Source of the DNA: Granulicatella adiacens
GTDB lineage: Bacteria > Bacillota > Bacilli > Lactobacillales > Aerococcaceae
Assembly (NCBI GenBank): GCA_018364485.1
Contig: JAGZLX010000004.1
Span: forward strand, 1 to 51,321
Direction: 5' to 3'
Length of the DNA: 51,321 bases
Position numbers and translations under genes: made by a program
Part shown: piece after piece, positions 42,221 through 51,138 of the stretch
How positions within the stretch are numbered: the stretch's first letter is position 1
Layout: every line of letters starts with the position of its first letter
The notes under the pieces: generated by a model
What the model was told of the DNA's origin: nothing
What the model saw: the letters and a program-made list of their open reading frames with translations, nothing else
The model's database searches: none

Positions 42221-43348
42221 CTAATTCTCACTCTCCGTTTTTAAAATAGTTCCTTTTTCAATCGGTATTACGACTGGTTCATTAATAAATTGTTGCTTAA
42301 TCCCATCTAGGCTCGTTGTCGTAATAAAGGTTTGCACCTTATTTTCAATGGCCTTAATCAGATGAGTTTGTCTGTCATCATCGAGTTCGGAAAGTACGTC
42401 GTCTAATAATAGAAGAGGATACTCGCCTGTCGATAATTTCATCAATTCGATTTCCGCAAGCTTCAAACTGAGAACGGTCGAACGTTGCTGCCCTTGCGAA
42501 CCATACGTTTGAACCGGAACCTCATTCAAATAAAAAATCAAATCGTCACGGTGCGGTCCAATCAGCGTTGTGGCTTGATCCGCCTCACGAGTTTGATTCT
42601 TCTTGAATTGATTCATATAAATTTCTTTCATTTGCGAAGGTGTTAAACCATCCTCCAATGGAATCGTTGCTTGATACGACACCGAGAATTTCTCACGACC
42701 AAGCGATAACTGGTCATGAATCGGAATGGCTAAAGCCTCCAATTGCTTCATAAAATCGAGACGATGAAAGACGATTTTACTAGCTAACTCGCTTAACATC
42801 TCGCTTAAAACATCTAAGTATTCGTCCGGCTGCTTTTTCTTAATCGCTAGCTGCTTCAAATACGTATTGCGTTGTTTTAAGACGCGATTATATTCCACTA
42901 AATCATAGAGGTAGAGGGAACTCATTTGTCCAAGTTCCATATCCACGAATTTACGTCTGTTTTGCGGAGACCCTTTAACAAGCGTGAGGTTCTCTGGGGC
43001 AAAGAGGATGACATTCAAGTTTCCAAGGTAGGAACTAAGTCGTTTTTGCTCCAAATAATTCACTTTCGCTATTTTTCCTTTTTTAGAAAATTGCAATTCT
43101 AAATTCGTCTTTGTCGTTGTTTTTTCAACGGTCCCTTTAATCGTCGCAAACTCTTTATTCCATCCAATCAGTTCTTTGTCGTTTGTCGTGCGGTGACTCT
43201 TTGTCATCGCCAAGGCGTAAATCGACTCCATCAGGTTGGTTTTCCCTTGTGCATTTTCACCAATAAAAACATGCACACCGTCTGTAAACTCTAATTGGAC
43301 AGATTCATAATTACGAAAGTTTTGTAATTGTAAATTAGTCAGCTTCAT
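42221..43348 (-). CDS. recF: Recombination protein RecF
   Basis: A 375-residue SMC-like ATPase that helps load RecA at gaps. Walker A GENAQGKTN at about 30-38, signature YGSQGQQRS near 282, Walker B LLLLDDVLSELDD near 310. The start overlaps the yaaA stop by four bases (ATGA), giving tight coupling. Confidence 0.97.
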   Translation of the reverse strand: MKLTNLQLQNFRNYESVQLEFTDGVHVFIGENAQGKTNLMESIYALAMTKSHRTTNDKELIGWNKEFATIKGTVEKTTTKTNLELQFSKKGKIAKVNYLEQKRLSSYLGNLNVILFAPENLTLVKGSPQNRRKFVDMELGQMSSLYLYDLVEYNRVLKQRNTYLKQLAIKKKQPDEYLDVLSEMLSELASKIVFHRLDFMKQLEALAIPIHDQLSLGREKFSVSYQATIPLEDGLTPSQMKEIYMNQFKKNQTREADQATTLIGPHRDDLIFYLNEVPVQTYGSQGQQRSTVLSLKLAEIELMKLSTGEYPLLLLDDVLSELDDDRQTHLIKAIENKVQTFITTTSLDGIKQQFINEPVVIPIEKGTILKTESEN

Positions 43349-43599
43349 GCGTCATGTGTGTTCAAATCATTTTCATCCGATTTCATTTCTTTCACAATAA
43401 AAATACCTTCATCAGGTATTTCGACACGTGTATTCGGATATAATTTTCTACCACGTCGATTTTCTAACTCTCCATCTACAAAAACTGTATATTCTTGCAG
43501 GTACCATTTTGCTTGTCCGCCAGTTGTAATGACGTCAATATGTTTTAAAAATTGCCCTAATGTAATGTACTCATCAGAGATCGATACGATAGTTGTCAT
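43345..43599 (-). CDS. yaaA: S4-domain protein YaaA (RlbA)
   Basis: An 84-residue S4-like RNA-binding protein. The core TLGQFLKHIDVITTGGQAKWYLQE and VFVDGELENRRGRKLYPN match the family, which in Bacillus is linked to ribosome assembly. It keeps the conserved place before recF. The tail after residue 70 is extra and acidic (KSDENDLNTHDA). Confidence 0.95.
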   Translation of the reverse strand: MTTIVSISDEYITLGQFLKHIDVITTGGQAKWYLQEYTVFVDGELENRRGRKLYPNTRVEIPDEGIFIVKEMKSDENDLNTHDA

Positions 43600-43686
43600 G
43601 AACTTCCTCTTTTCTAATGGATATTGGTGAGAACTCCATTAAACTCATGCATGCTCACATATTTTTAAGTAGAATAACTCTACAAT

Positions 43687-43715
43687 ATTATACAATTTTT
43701 ACACGCTTTTCGCAA
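43687..43715 (-). promoter_or_regulatory. Promoter of yaaA-recF-gyrB-gyrA
   Basis: Minus strand: TTGCGA (43715-43710), 17 bases, TATAAT (43692-43687). The rest of the 367-base gap up to dnaN is AT-rich and holds the palindrome 43856-43885 and the dnaN terminator. Confidence 0.8.
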
Positions 43716-43855
43716 AGAAATTGCAAAATTTAGGGGGTTATTTCAATTTTGAGTCAAAAACAACAAAAAAGCCTAAAAAAACAAAAAACAAAATTTAATA
43801 GGATTTTTTCAAAAATTGAAAGTTTTGGACCAAAAATCACCCCAAAATAGTGCTG

Positions 43856-43885
43856 CCCAAAATTCACTTATAAGTGAATTTCGGG
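43856..43885. other. 30-bp near-perfect palindrome upstream of yaaA
   Basis: The central 22 bases (43860-43881) are exactly self-complementary around CACTTATAAGTG. Extension to 30 bases includes CCC/GGG with one mismatch. There is no T-run on either side, so it is not a typical terminator. Possible operator or mRNA stability hairpin. Confidence 0.6.
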
Positions 43886-43910
43886 AAATTGAGCAGATGA
43901 GGGTTAAAAA

Positions 43911-43946
43911 TAAAAAAACTCGAGCCTTCAAAATGAAAGCTCGAGT
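43911..43946 (-). terminator. dnaN terminator
   Basis: Minus-strand stem ACTCGAGC with GCTCGAGT, extended by GAA/TTC, then seven T. Confidence 0.9.
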
Positions 43947-43966
43947 GAAAGTTTGATTTTCTATAA

Positions 43967-45124
43967 TTACCCGTTGAATGTACGAACAGGTGTCACTAAT
44001 TGAATGAAGCTATGTGGAATACCAGAGTGGTCTTCTTTTAGTTTCAATGTGAATGGACGGTTTGCTTCTAAGAAATTGATGACCGCTTCTGAAGAACCGA
44101 ATAATTTCAACGCTTCTTTTAAGTAGTCTGGGTTGAATGAAATTTCAAGTGGAGCTCCTTCGAAGTTTTCCACAGCGATTTCTTCTTCAACCGTACCGAC
44201 TTCAGGAGATTTCCCTGTTAATAGAATACGTTCTGGTGAAAGTGTTAATGTCGCGATATTGTTTTTATCCGTATGTGACATTAATGAAGCACGTTCTACA
44301 GCTGCTACTAATTCGCTAGCAACCACTGTAATTGAAGTGTTCGCTCCGTCGTTAATTAAACGGTCTGTATCAGGGTACATTCCTTCTAATAAACGAGAGT
44401 AGAAGGATAATGTTTCTGTTTGGAACAAGATTTGATTATCTGTAATCGCAAAATCAATTGTTTCTAATCCGTCGATGATACGAGATAATTCTAATAATGT
44501 TTTACCAGGTAATGTCATTTCGAAAGTCAATGCATCACTTCCAGCTGGCATTTGTAGTGGAATGATACGTTGGCTTAAACGGTGAGAGTCAGTTGCGACT
44601 GCTTTTAATTTGTTGTCTTTAATCACCATATGAATCCCTGTTAAGATTGGACGAGATTCTGCAGTTGAAACGGCAACCGCTGTTTGTACAATCACTTGTC
44701 TAAATAATGGAACAGGAATGGTAATGACATGATTTTTTTCGATTTCTGGTAATTGTGGATAATCCACTGCTGATAATCCATTTAATGTAAATGATGCATT
44801 ACCTGCTGTAATCGTTGCTTGTAATTGATCGTTTGTTTCAAGTGTGAATACATTTAAAGGTAATTTTTTAACGATTTCTCCAAAGAAACGAGCAGGAAGA
44901 ACGATGCTACCTGGTTCTTGGACTGTTAATTGTAATTCTTCGTCTTCGATTGGTAAGAATACTTCGATAGAAACTTCTGAATCACTACCTGTTAATGTTA
45001 ATCCTTCTTCACTGGCAACTAATTTAATCCCTGTCAAAATTGGAATTGTTGTTTTTGATGGAATTGCACGTTGCACATCTACAAGATTTTTTAAGAACCC
45101 TTGTCTGTTTACTGAAAATTTCAT
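43967..45124 (-). CDS. dnaN: DNA polymerase III beta sliding clamp
   Basis: A 385-residue clamp of three similar domains that tethers the polymerase to DNA. It opens MKFSVNRQGFLKNLVDVQRA and ends HSFIQLVTPVRTFNG, close to the family's P-x-R terminus. AAAGGAGG RBS. A 174-base spacer from dnaA with two exact DnaA boxes suggests DnaA-linked control. Confidence 0.98.
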   Translation of the reverse strand: MKFSVNRQGFLKNLVDVQRAIPSKTTIPILTGIKLVASEEGLTLTGSDSEVSIEVFLPIEDEELQLTVQEPGSIVLPARFFGEIVKKLPLNVFTLETNDQLQATITAGNASFTLNGLSAVDYPQLPEIEKNHVITIPVPLFRQVIVQTAVAVSTAESRPILTGIHMVIKDNKLKAVATDSHRLSQRIIPLQMPAGSDALTFEMTLPGKTLLELSRIIDGLETIDFAITDNQILFQTETLSFYSRLLEGMYPDTDRLINDGANTSITVVASELVAAVERASLMSHTDKNNIATLTLSPERILLTGKSPEVGTVEEEIAVENFEGAPLEISFNPDYLKEALKLFGSSEAVINFLEANRPFTLKLKEDHSGIPHSFIQLVTPVRTFNG

Positions 45125-45201
45125 AACTGCCTCCTTTAGGGTGTGCTTTTATATTTAATTTATTTATTAATAAAATAGTAATAGTAGTAGGGCCTGTGTA
45201 T

Positions 45202-45296
45202 ATTGTGGAAAAGTCAATTTTCCTTATAACAGAGACCATTTTTAATTGTGGATAACCATTGTGGAAAACTCCACCGTTTTATGGCACTTATCCACA
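45202..45296. other. DnaA boxes between dnaA and dnaN
   Basis: Exact boxes at 45247-45255 (reverse) and 45288-45296 (forward), plus two TGTGGAAAA near matches. This is the usual downstream part of a Firmicute origin. Confidence 0.8.
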
Positions 45297-45298
45297 GC

Positions 45299-46657
45299 TT
45301 AATAACCGAGCGAATGCTTGATTTCATTAATCACGCGAATCGTTTCTGGATCATCTTTAGCTTCTTGGCTAATTTTTTCATAGGCGTGAATCACCGTTGA
45401 GTGGTCACGACCAAAATCAGCACCAATCTTTTGAAGAGAAACACGTGTTAATTCACGAGAAAGATACATCGCGATTTGACGCGGTTGAACCATCGTCTTC
45501 GTTCTTTTCTTTCCTTTAATATCTTCTACTGTAATATTATAGTATTTCGCAACGGCGCTTTGGATATCATGAACTGTAAGAAGCTTCTCATCGCCTCCAG
45601 GAAGGAACGATTGCAACGCTTCTGCAGCCAAGTCTGTCGAAATATCTTGTCCAACCATCACTGAGTACGCTTGAAGACGCATTAATGCTCCTTCTAATTC
45701 ACGGACGTTTGATTGAATATGACCTGCGACATAACTCAACACTTCAATAGGAATATTGAAACCAAGAGAAGTGGCTTTATTTTGTAAGATCGCAATACGC
45801 GTTTCTAAGTCTGGTGGCGTAATATCTACGGATAAACCAGATACGAAACGAGATACGAGACGTTCTTGTAATTCTTTAATTTCCGTTGGTTGACGGTCAC
45901 TCGTTAATACGATTTGTTTTTGGTTATTGAAAAGCGCATTAAATGTATGGAAGAACTCTTCTTGAGTCGCTTCTTTTTTTGCTAAGAATTGAATATCATC
46001 GACCAGTAAGATATCCACATTACGGTAACGATTGCGGAATTCTTGCGGTGTCTTTGATCCAATCGAAGCAATCATTTCATTCATAAACTCTTCACTCGTC
46101 ACGTATTTGACACGTGCGTTTGGATGGCTCTTCTTATATTTATTCCCAATCGCTTGCATTAAATGAGTTTTTCCAAGTCCTACACCTCCATAGAAGAAAA
46201 GAGGGTTGTAGGTATTACCAGGGTTATCCGCAACGTAATGCGCGGCAGCCGTGGCCATTTGATTTCCTTTCCCAATAATGAAAGTTTCAAATGTATATTT
46301 AGGATTCAAATGCGAGTCTTCCTCGATGGCAACCATTGTTGGAGTTTCAGGAATATTTGGTTGAATTTCTTCGACTCCTTGATGGAATAGAGTATTTACT
46401 GGACCTTCATCTTCTGAATCGATAAAACGTGGTTCAAACGATTGTCTAAAGTAATCATATCCAATTTCCATAATGTCTCTAATGAGGTTATCTTGCCAAT
46501 ATCTCGCAAATGTCTTAGAAGGCACTTTAATATAGAGAATATTTTGTTCAATTCGAATCGGTTCAGCTGGTTTAATCCAGTGATTAAAGGTAAATTCGGA
46601 ATTTGTTTTTTCAAAGTGTTCTAATAATAGTTTCCAAAATTCTTGGATGGAATTCAT
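45299..46657 (-). CDS. dnaA: Chromosomal replication initiator DnaA
   Basis: A 452-residue initiator. Domain I is 1-85. The AAA+ domain has Walker A GGVGLGKTH near 160 and Walker B ILLVDDIQF. Domain IV has the box-binding signature GRDHSTVIHAYEKI near the end. The ATG at 46657 is chosen for GGAGGTG upstream; an in-frame ATG 129 bases further out gives an N-terminus unlike the family. Many short repeats around it are its own binding sites, so autoregulation is expected. Confidence 0.97.
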   Translation of the reverse strand: MNSIQEFWKLLLEHFEKTNSEFTFNHWIKPAEPIRIEQNILYIKVPSKTFARYWQDNLIRDIMEIGYDYFRQSFEPRFIDSEDEGPVNTLFHQGVEEIQPNIPETPTMVAIEEDSHLNPKYTFETFIIGKGNQMATAAAHYVADNPGNTYNPLFFYGGVGLGKTHLMQAIGNKYKKSHPNARVKYVTSEEFMNEMIASIGSKTPQEFRNRYRNVDILLVDDIQFLAKKEATQEEFFHTFNALFNNQKQIVLTSDRQPTEIKELQERLVSRFVSGLSVDITPPDLETRIAILQNKATSLGFNIPIEVLSYVAGHIQSNVRELEGALMRLQAYSVMVGQDISTDLAAEALQSFLPGGDEKLLTVHDIQSAVAKYYNITVEDIKGKKRTKTMVQPRQIAMYLSRELTRVSLQKIGADFGRDHSTVIHAYEKISQEAKDDPETIRVINEIKHSLGY

Positions 46658-46725
46658 AAATGCACCTCCTTCTATCGTTTTCAAGATTCTAATCCATTTA
46701 ACAGTGTACCATCTTTCCAAAAAGT

Positions 46726-47009
46726 TTTCCACAATCGGATTGATAAAATCACAAAAAAAGATTATTTTTGATAACTTTATCCACAAAACGGTGGATAAGT
46801 CGAAGAAAAAAGTGGATATTCACAGAGATATGCACATAAAAATAGCAGTTATAAACAATAAAAAAAGTTGATATAAAAGGAATTTAATAGAGTTATCCAC
46901 CATTGTGTATAATTTTTGTAAACAGGATGTTATTTTGTGGATAAATTGTTTATAAGTCTGTGGAAATCGTCTTTTATGCAAAAAAACTATCCACCATCGA
47001 TGTGAATAA
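46726..47009. other. Origin region between dnaA and rpmH
   Basis: Exact DnaA boxes at 46777-46785 and 46936-46944 (reverse). One-mismatch boxes are at 46790-46798, 46893-46901 and 47001-47009, and TTTTCCACA at 46726-46734. The 532-base gap is AT-rich throughout and is the point where transcription diverges, which fits the main replication origin. Confidence 0.8.
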
Positions 47010-47063
47010 CTAAAAAAATAGAACAAAATAGACAGTTATTTGTAGAAATTTTTAGGCTGATTA

Positions 47064-47133
47064 TGTTATGATACTTCAGTAATTTAGTGATTAGATAGTT
47101 TATATTGACAATTAAACATTTTATATTTATAAT
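47064..47133 (+). promoter_or_regulatory. rpmH promoters
   Basis: Perfect consensus TTGACA (47105-47110), 17 bases, TATAAT (47128-47133). A second, extended -10 promoter (TGTTATGAT, 47064-47072) lies upstream. Confidence 0.88.
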
Positions 47134-47189
47134 GTACTAGACTGTCTAGGGAGACTAGATATTTCATTTACAGTAGGAGGTGCACACGA

Positions 47190-47324
47190 ATGAAAAGAAC
47201 ATATCAACCAAGCAAACGCAAACGTCAAAAAGTTCACGGATTCCGTAAACGTATGAGCACAAAAAATGGCCGTAGAGTATTAGCAAGCAGACGCCGTAAA
47301 GGTAGAAAAGTTTTAGCAGCTTAG
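47190..47324 (+). CDS. rpmH: Ribosomal protein bL34
   Basis: A 44-residue, highly basic L34 (opens MKRTYQPSKRKRQKVHGF and ends RKGRKVLAA), the standard length. AGGAGGTG RBS. First gene of rpmH-rnpA-yidC-jag, on the opposite strand from dnaA. A terminator hairpin directly follows, so only part of transcription reaches rnpA. Confidence 0.97.
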   Translation: MKRTYQPSKRKRQKVHGFRKRMSTKNGRRVLASRRRKGRKVLAA

Positions 47325-47355
47325 ATCACTGAACGTCTCAGTGGTCTTTTTTTTT
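47325..47355 (+). terminator. Terminator between rpmH and rnpA
   Basis: Stem 47325-47332 with 47338-47345 (one G-U), then C and nine T. It probably sets the excess of rpmH mRNA over rnpA. Confidence 0.85.
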
Positions 47356-47390
47356 AAAAATCATTTGAGTGACTGGAGAGATTCAAGTAG

Positions 47391-47735
47391 ATGAAGAAAT
47401 CGTTTCGAGTAAAGAAAGACCGCGAATTTCAAAAGGTATTTCATAAAGGCAAATCGACAGCGAACCGTCAATTCGTTATTTATCAATATAATAAGGAAGA
47501 CCAATCCCATTTTCGTGTGGGAATCTCTGTCAGCAAAAAACTTGGAAATGCGGTTACGCGTAATCGTCTAAAGAGAAGAATCCGTCATATTTTAATGGAA
47601 CTGGACGACCAATTGGCGCAAGATGTAGATTTTATCGTCATTGCTCGTCAACCCATCGTACAAATGTCTTATCAAGAAATGAAAAGCAGTATGATGCATG
47701 TTTTAAAATTAGCTACATTATTACCTAAAAATTAA
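47391..47735 (+). CDS. rnpA: Ribonuclease P protein component
   Basis: A 114-residue basic protein that assists RNase P RNA in trimming tRNA 5' ends. Family signatures: FRVKKDREFQKVFHKGKS and the RNR motif in AVTRNRLKRRIRH. GGAGAG precedes the ATG. The RNA partner rnpB is not in the window. Confidence 0.97.
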   Translation: MKKSFRVKKDREFQKVFHKGKSTANRQFVIYQYNKEDQSHFRVGISVSKKLGNAVTRNRLKRRIRHILMELDDQLAQDVDFIVIARQPIVQMSYQEMKSSMMHVLKLATLLPKN

Positions 47736-47796
47736 GATTCCTACTATGAAATAGGAATCGTTGAAAATTAAATATTCTAAAAGGTGGGACTTTTCA

Positions 47797-48609
47797 GTGA
47801 AGAAAAAAAGCCAATTGATTTTATCATTAGCAGTTTTAACTTTATTTTTAGCGGCCTGTGGAACTTCTCCAATTACGGAGTCTAGTACAGGATTCTGGGA
47901 TCGAATTGTTCTATATAATTTATCTCAATTTATCATCTGGTTATCAAACCTATTAGGTGGAAGTTATGGATTAGGGATTATCGTCTTTACGATTATTACT
48001 CGTTTAATTATGGTTCCTTTAATGCACTTCCAATACCAAAGCACGCGTAAACAAGCGATTCTTCAACCAGAAATTAAAGCTTTACGTGAGAAGTATTCAG
48101 CACGCGACCGTGCAACACAAGAAATGCTTCAAGCTGAAATGAACGCTTTATATGAGCGTGAAGGTATCAACCAATATGCTGGATGTTTACCATTATTAAT
48201 TCAATTGCCAGTTATGATGGCATTGTATCAAGCAATCAGTCGTACAGACGTATTGAAAACAGGTCATTTCTTATGGTTCCAATTAGACCAACCAGACCCA
48301 TATTTCATCTTACCAGTCTTAGCAGCATTAACTACGTACATCACAACATGGTTATCAATGAAAATGCAAGATACTGGTGGCGCTGGTAAAGTTATGATGT
48401 ATGTCATGCCAGCAATGATCCTATTTATGTCTCTTGGGTTATCAAGTGCGTTATCACTCTACTGGGTAGTCGGAAACGTATTTATGGTAGGCCAAACATT
48501 ACTATTAAATAATCCATTTAAATTCCAAGAAGAGCAAAAAGCAATTGCCGCTGAGAAAAAACGTCGTGCAAGAGCGCTCGAAAAAGCGAAGAAAAGACAC
48601 GGAAAATAA
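47797..48609 (+). CDS. yidC: Membrane protein insertase YidC (lipoprotein form)
   Basis: A 270-residue YidC/Oxa1 insertase of Gram-positive type with a lipoprotein signal peptide (lipobox LAAC at about residue 20), then five membrane segments. The conserved arginine of the hydrophilic groove lies in TIITRLIMVPLM. The start is taken as GTG 47797 because AAGGTGG lies nine bases upstream and the signal peptide then has normal length; a TTG at 47761 would add twelve residues. The basic C-terminal tail (KKRRARALEKAKKRHGK) contacts ribosomes. Confidence 0.92.
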   Translation: MKKKSQLILSLAVLTLFLAACGTSPITESSTGFWDRIVLYNLSQFIIWLSNLLGGSYGLGIIVFTIITRLIMVPLMHFQYQSTRKQAILQPEIKALREKYSARDRATQEMLQAEMNALYEREGINQYAGCLPLLIQLPVMMALYQAISRTDVLKTGHFLWFQLDQPDPYFILPVLAALTTYITTWLSMKMQDTGGAGKVMMYVMPAMILFMSLGLSSALSLYWVVGNVFMVGQTLLLNNPFKFQEEQKAIAAEKKRRARALEKAKKRHGK

Positions 48610-48623
48610 TTCTTATAGAGCTC

Positions 48624-48652
48624 TTGTTGAAATGTCTCAATCATGAGATAAT
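48624..48652 (+). promoter_or_regulatory. Additional promoter before jag
   Basis: TTGTTG (48624-48629), 17 bases, GATAAT (48647-48652). Confidence 0.55.
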
Positions 48653-48685
48653 AACAATGATTTTTATAGAGTAGGAGAGTTTACG

Positions 48686-49474
48686 ATGACAAATACAATT
48701 AAAGTAAGTGACGTTTCAGTAGAAAAAGCAATCCAAAAAGGATTACGTCAGTTAGGATTACCGCAAGACCAAGTGTTTGTGGAAGTCATTTCTGAAGGTA
48801 AAAAAGGATTGTTTGGCTTCGGTCAAAAAAATGCTGAAGTGGAATTAACACCAGTGGCTACAATGGTTAGCGAAGAAGGAATAGAAGAAGTTGTGGAACC
48901 TGTTGTGGAAGAAGCAACTGTCGAAACAGTAGAAACTGTGGAAGTTCCTGAAGAAGACTTCGAAGACGATGATTTCGAAGAAGAAGAAGGAGACGCAGAT
49001 TACGAAGAAACTGTAGACCAATTAGAAGAAGCTGCTCGTGTGACAAAAGAATACTTAGAAGGCATCGCTAAAACATACGGCGCTGAAGCAACAGTAACAG
49101 TTGAAGCGCGTCGTGATCGCATGACTTTCGTATTCGACACAGACAAACAAGGTCTTTTAATCGGAAAACACGGTAAAATCTTGAATGCTTTACAAGTACT
49201 TGCGCAAGTATCTGTACACCGCTTCATCAAAGGACGTATTTCAGTTCAAGTGGATGTTGGTGACTACCGTGCACGTCGTAGTGAAACACTACAACAAATT
49301 GCGGAAAGAACAGCTCGTAAAGTATTAAAAACAAAACAACCTGTTTACTTAGAACCACTTCCAGCGTATGAAAGAAAACAAATTCACGCTGCGTTAAGTA
49401 AAAACAAACGCATCTCAACTCACTCAGAAGGTAAAGAACCACATCGTTACCTCGTAGTTGAAATCGCAGAATAG
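48686..49474 (+). CDS. jag: RNA-binding protein Jag (KhpB/EloR)
   Basis: A 262-residue protein. The Jag-N domain occupies residues 1-55 (SVEKAIQKGLRQLGL, then KKGLFGFGQKNAEVE). A strongly acidic linker spans 60-110 (EDDDFEEEEGDADYEE). A KH domain follows (TVEARRDRMTF, GLLIGKHGKILNALQ), then R3H (RTARKVLKTKQPVYLEPLPAYERKQIH). With KhpA it controls cell elongation and several transcripts in streptococci. Expressed with yidC and from an extra promoter. AGGAG RBS. Confidence 0.95.
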   Translation: MTNTIKVSDVSVEKAIQKGLRQLGLPQDQVFVEVISEGKKGLFGFGQKNAEVELTPVATMVSEEGIEEVVEPVVEEATVETVETVEVPEEDFEDDDFEEEEGDADYEETVDQLEEAARVTKEYLEGIAKTYGAEATVTVEARRDRMTFVFDTDKQGLLIGKHGKILNALQVLAQVSVHRFIKGRISVQVDVGDYRARRSETLQQIAERTARKVLKTKQPVYLEPLPAYERKQIHAALSKNKRISTHSEGKEPHRYLVVEIAE

Positions 49475-49483
49475 AAAAATGAC

Positions 49484-49516
49484 AGCTTATGACCGTTTCG
49501 GTCATAAGCTTTTTTT
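49484..49516 (+). terminator. jag terminator
   Basis: Perfect 11-base stem (49484-49494 with 49500-49510) and seven T. Confidence 0.93.
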
Positions 49517-49710
49517 GTGCTTTTAAAATCGACTTTTAAAGAATAACGCTTAGAATGATTATTATATCAAGCATTTTTATGAAATTATTTGTAATGAAAA
49601 TAACTTTCAAAATTATAAAAAACACTTATATAAAATAATATATAATCGTCATTTTCATTCAGAAAAAGAGAAAAAATCCCACAAAAGTCTACCAAAATGA
49701 AGTTTTTCCT

Positions 49711-49739
49711 TTGGATATATCGATAAATAAAGGTATAAT
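49711..49739 (+). promoter_or_regulatory. Promoter of the RRNPP-type regulator
   Basis: TTGGAT (49711-49716), 17 bases, TATAAT (49734-49739). The preceding 200 bases are very AT-rich. A 27-codon frame at 49555-49638 lacks a ribosome site. Confidence 0.75.
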
Positions 49740-49786
49740 AAATTTGATATAGGGGACATATATTAAATAAAAGAAAGGAGATATTT

Positions 49787-50647
49787 ATGGATATTCAAAT
49801 TTTTGTGAATCGAAGAAAAGAACTAGGTTTATCTCAAATTGAATTGAGTGAGGGTATTTGTACACAAGCTACATTGAGTCGATTCGAAAATCACGGTCAA
49901 ATTCCTTCAATGAAAATATTGACCTTGCTTTGCAAAAAGTTGCAAATGGACGTAGGGGAGTTATTTCCATCTGTAGCGATTAAAGACTCAGTGTTAAATA
50001 AAAAACTTGATAAAATCGAATTCAATATTGTGGGTATGGAATACGAAGAAGCAGAAGAGCTCATCAAGAGTATTAATGTCGCACATCTGACAACTCAACA
50101 AGAGTGGCGATATTTATACTTAAAAGGTTTCACACAAACCTTAATGAACAAAGATGATGCAGATAGTTTCTTCTATTTTAATCAATTATTAGCGGATCAT
50201 TCAGACGTAGATAATAAGTATATCTTTTTAGCATATACCGGAATTGGACTTATTTATATGAATCAAGCCGATTATGATAAGGCAGAATACTTCTTTGAAA
50301 AAGCTATTCACCAAATTGATTCATATACCATCGAATCTGTAGAAGATGTTTGTCGTGTCCTAACAGTCCTATATTACGCAGCAACATTTTATGCGACGAT
50401 TAAGGAATATGATACAAGTGATGTTTTATTACGCCGAGGGGTAACGATTTGTGGGGAAAATCATGTTATTTACTACTTAGCGCGAATCAAATATTTACTA
50501 GCTGAAAATGCTTATGAAAATAAATTTGAGCAAGAAGAAGTTAAAGAATTAATAAGAGACGCTGCCGCATTTGCCAGACTGAATAAAAATACTGTATTAT
50601 TAGAAAAGATAAAAGTATTTGAAGACCGTTTGGCGAAAGGAGAATAG
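49787..50647 (+). CDS. HTH-TPR regulator of the RRNPP/Rgg-PlcR type
   Basis: A 286-residue protein. Residues 5-60 are an XRE helix-turn-helix (RRKELGLSQIELSEGICTQATLSRFENHGQIPS). The remainder is a chain of TPR-like helix pairs (YTGIGLIYMNQADYDKAEYFFEKAI is the clearest). This is the layout of peptide-sensing RRNPP regulators. The strong AAAGGAG RBS and a good promoter show active expression. It is followed directly by a small gene that lacks a signal peptide, so the signalling peptide, if any, is not obvious here. Confidence 0.85.
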   Translation: MDIQIFVNRRKELGLSQIELSEGICTQATLSRFENHGQIPSMKILTLLCKKLQMDVGELFPSVAIKDSVLNKKLDKIEFNIVGMEYEEAEELIKSINVAHLTTQQEWRYLYLKGFTQTLMNKDDADSFFYFNQLLADHSDVDNKYIFLAYTGIGLIYMNQADYDKAEYFFEKAIHQIDSYTIESVEDVCRVLTVLYYAATFYATIKEYDTSDVLLRRGVTICGENHVIYYLARIKYLLAENAYENKFEQEEVKELIRDAAAFARLNKNTVLLEKIKVFEDRLAKGE

Positions 50648-50649
50648 AT

Positions 50650-50859
50650 ATGTCTATTCGTCTCAAAAAGGAAGATTTCCTTAAAAAAGAAAAACTCGAA
50701 GTTCCTGAAACATTGAAAGAGGAACTAGTCAATGATGAGTATGATTTAGATAGTTTTGGAGATGCGTTTATTATGATGCCAAAAATGGAAGAAGATAAAC
50801 GTCAACAAAACCTTGAAAAGAACATCAAAAAAGAGTGGCTCGAGGATTTCGAAATCTAG
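50650..50859 (+). CDS. Small charged protein coupled to the RRNPP regulator
   Basis: A 69-residue soluble protein rich in K, E and D. It begins MSIRLKKEDFLKKEKLEVPE and ends KNIKKEWLEDFEI. No membrane segment, signal peptide or known domain is visible. AAAGGAG at the end of the regulator gene and a two-base gap show translational coupling. It may modulate the regulator. Function unknown. Confidence 0.65.
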   Translation: MSIRLKKEDFLKKEKLEVPETLKEELVNDEYDLDSFGDAFIMMPKMEEDKRQQNLEKNIKKEWLEDFEI

Positions 50860-50889
50860 TTTCTACTATAATATAGTAAACAAATTCAA

Positions 50890-50926
50890 AAAGAAGACTT
50901 TGGTGAGTTCGCCGAGGTCTTCTTTT
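50890..50926 (+). terminator. Terminator of the RRNPP operon
   Basis: AAAGAAGAC (50890-50898) pairs with GTCTTCTTT (50917-50925); the loop region can extend the pairing. Confidence 0.8.
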
Positions 50927-51048
50927 ATGTTTGAAAAAGCATTTCTGTAAACATTTTATTTGAAGTTTTTTCATAAAAAATTCTTACTAAAAATAGCGTC
51001 ATTTTAGTTGAAATTGCCTATCAGTTATGATAAATTAATATCACTGTG

Positions 51049-51138
51049 AAGCGAACGTTCGCTTTTAAAACATTTTCAAAAAAGTTTTGAAAACAGCAGA
51101 CGTAATCGTTTGACGGAAGGCCTATATTATGATAATAT
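51049..51138 (+). promoter_or_regulatory. rRNA operon promoter with upstream palindromes
   Basis: -35 TTGACG (51110-51115), 17 bases, -10 TAATAT (51133-51138). Upstream lie a perfect 16-base palindrome AAGCGAACGTTCGCTT (51049-51064) and an inverted repeat TTTTCAAAA-AAG-TTTTGAAAA (51073-51093). The latter is AT-rich and placed like an UP element. Confidence 0.7.

Noticed and set aside
49555..49638. Peptide pheromone gene for the RRNPP regulator
   Set aside because: No ribosome site and extreme AT content make a 27-codon frame likely by chance; kept only as a note.
51049..51064. LexA/SOS box upstream of the rRNA promoter (GAACGTTC)
   Set aside because: The Gram-positive SOS box needs a four-base spacer between half sites; here they abut.
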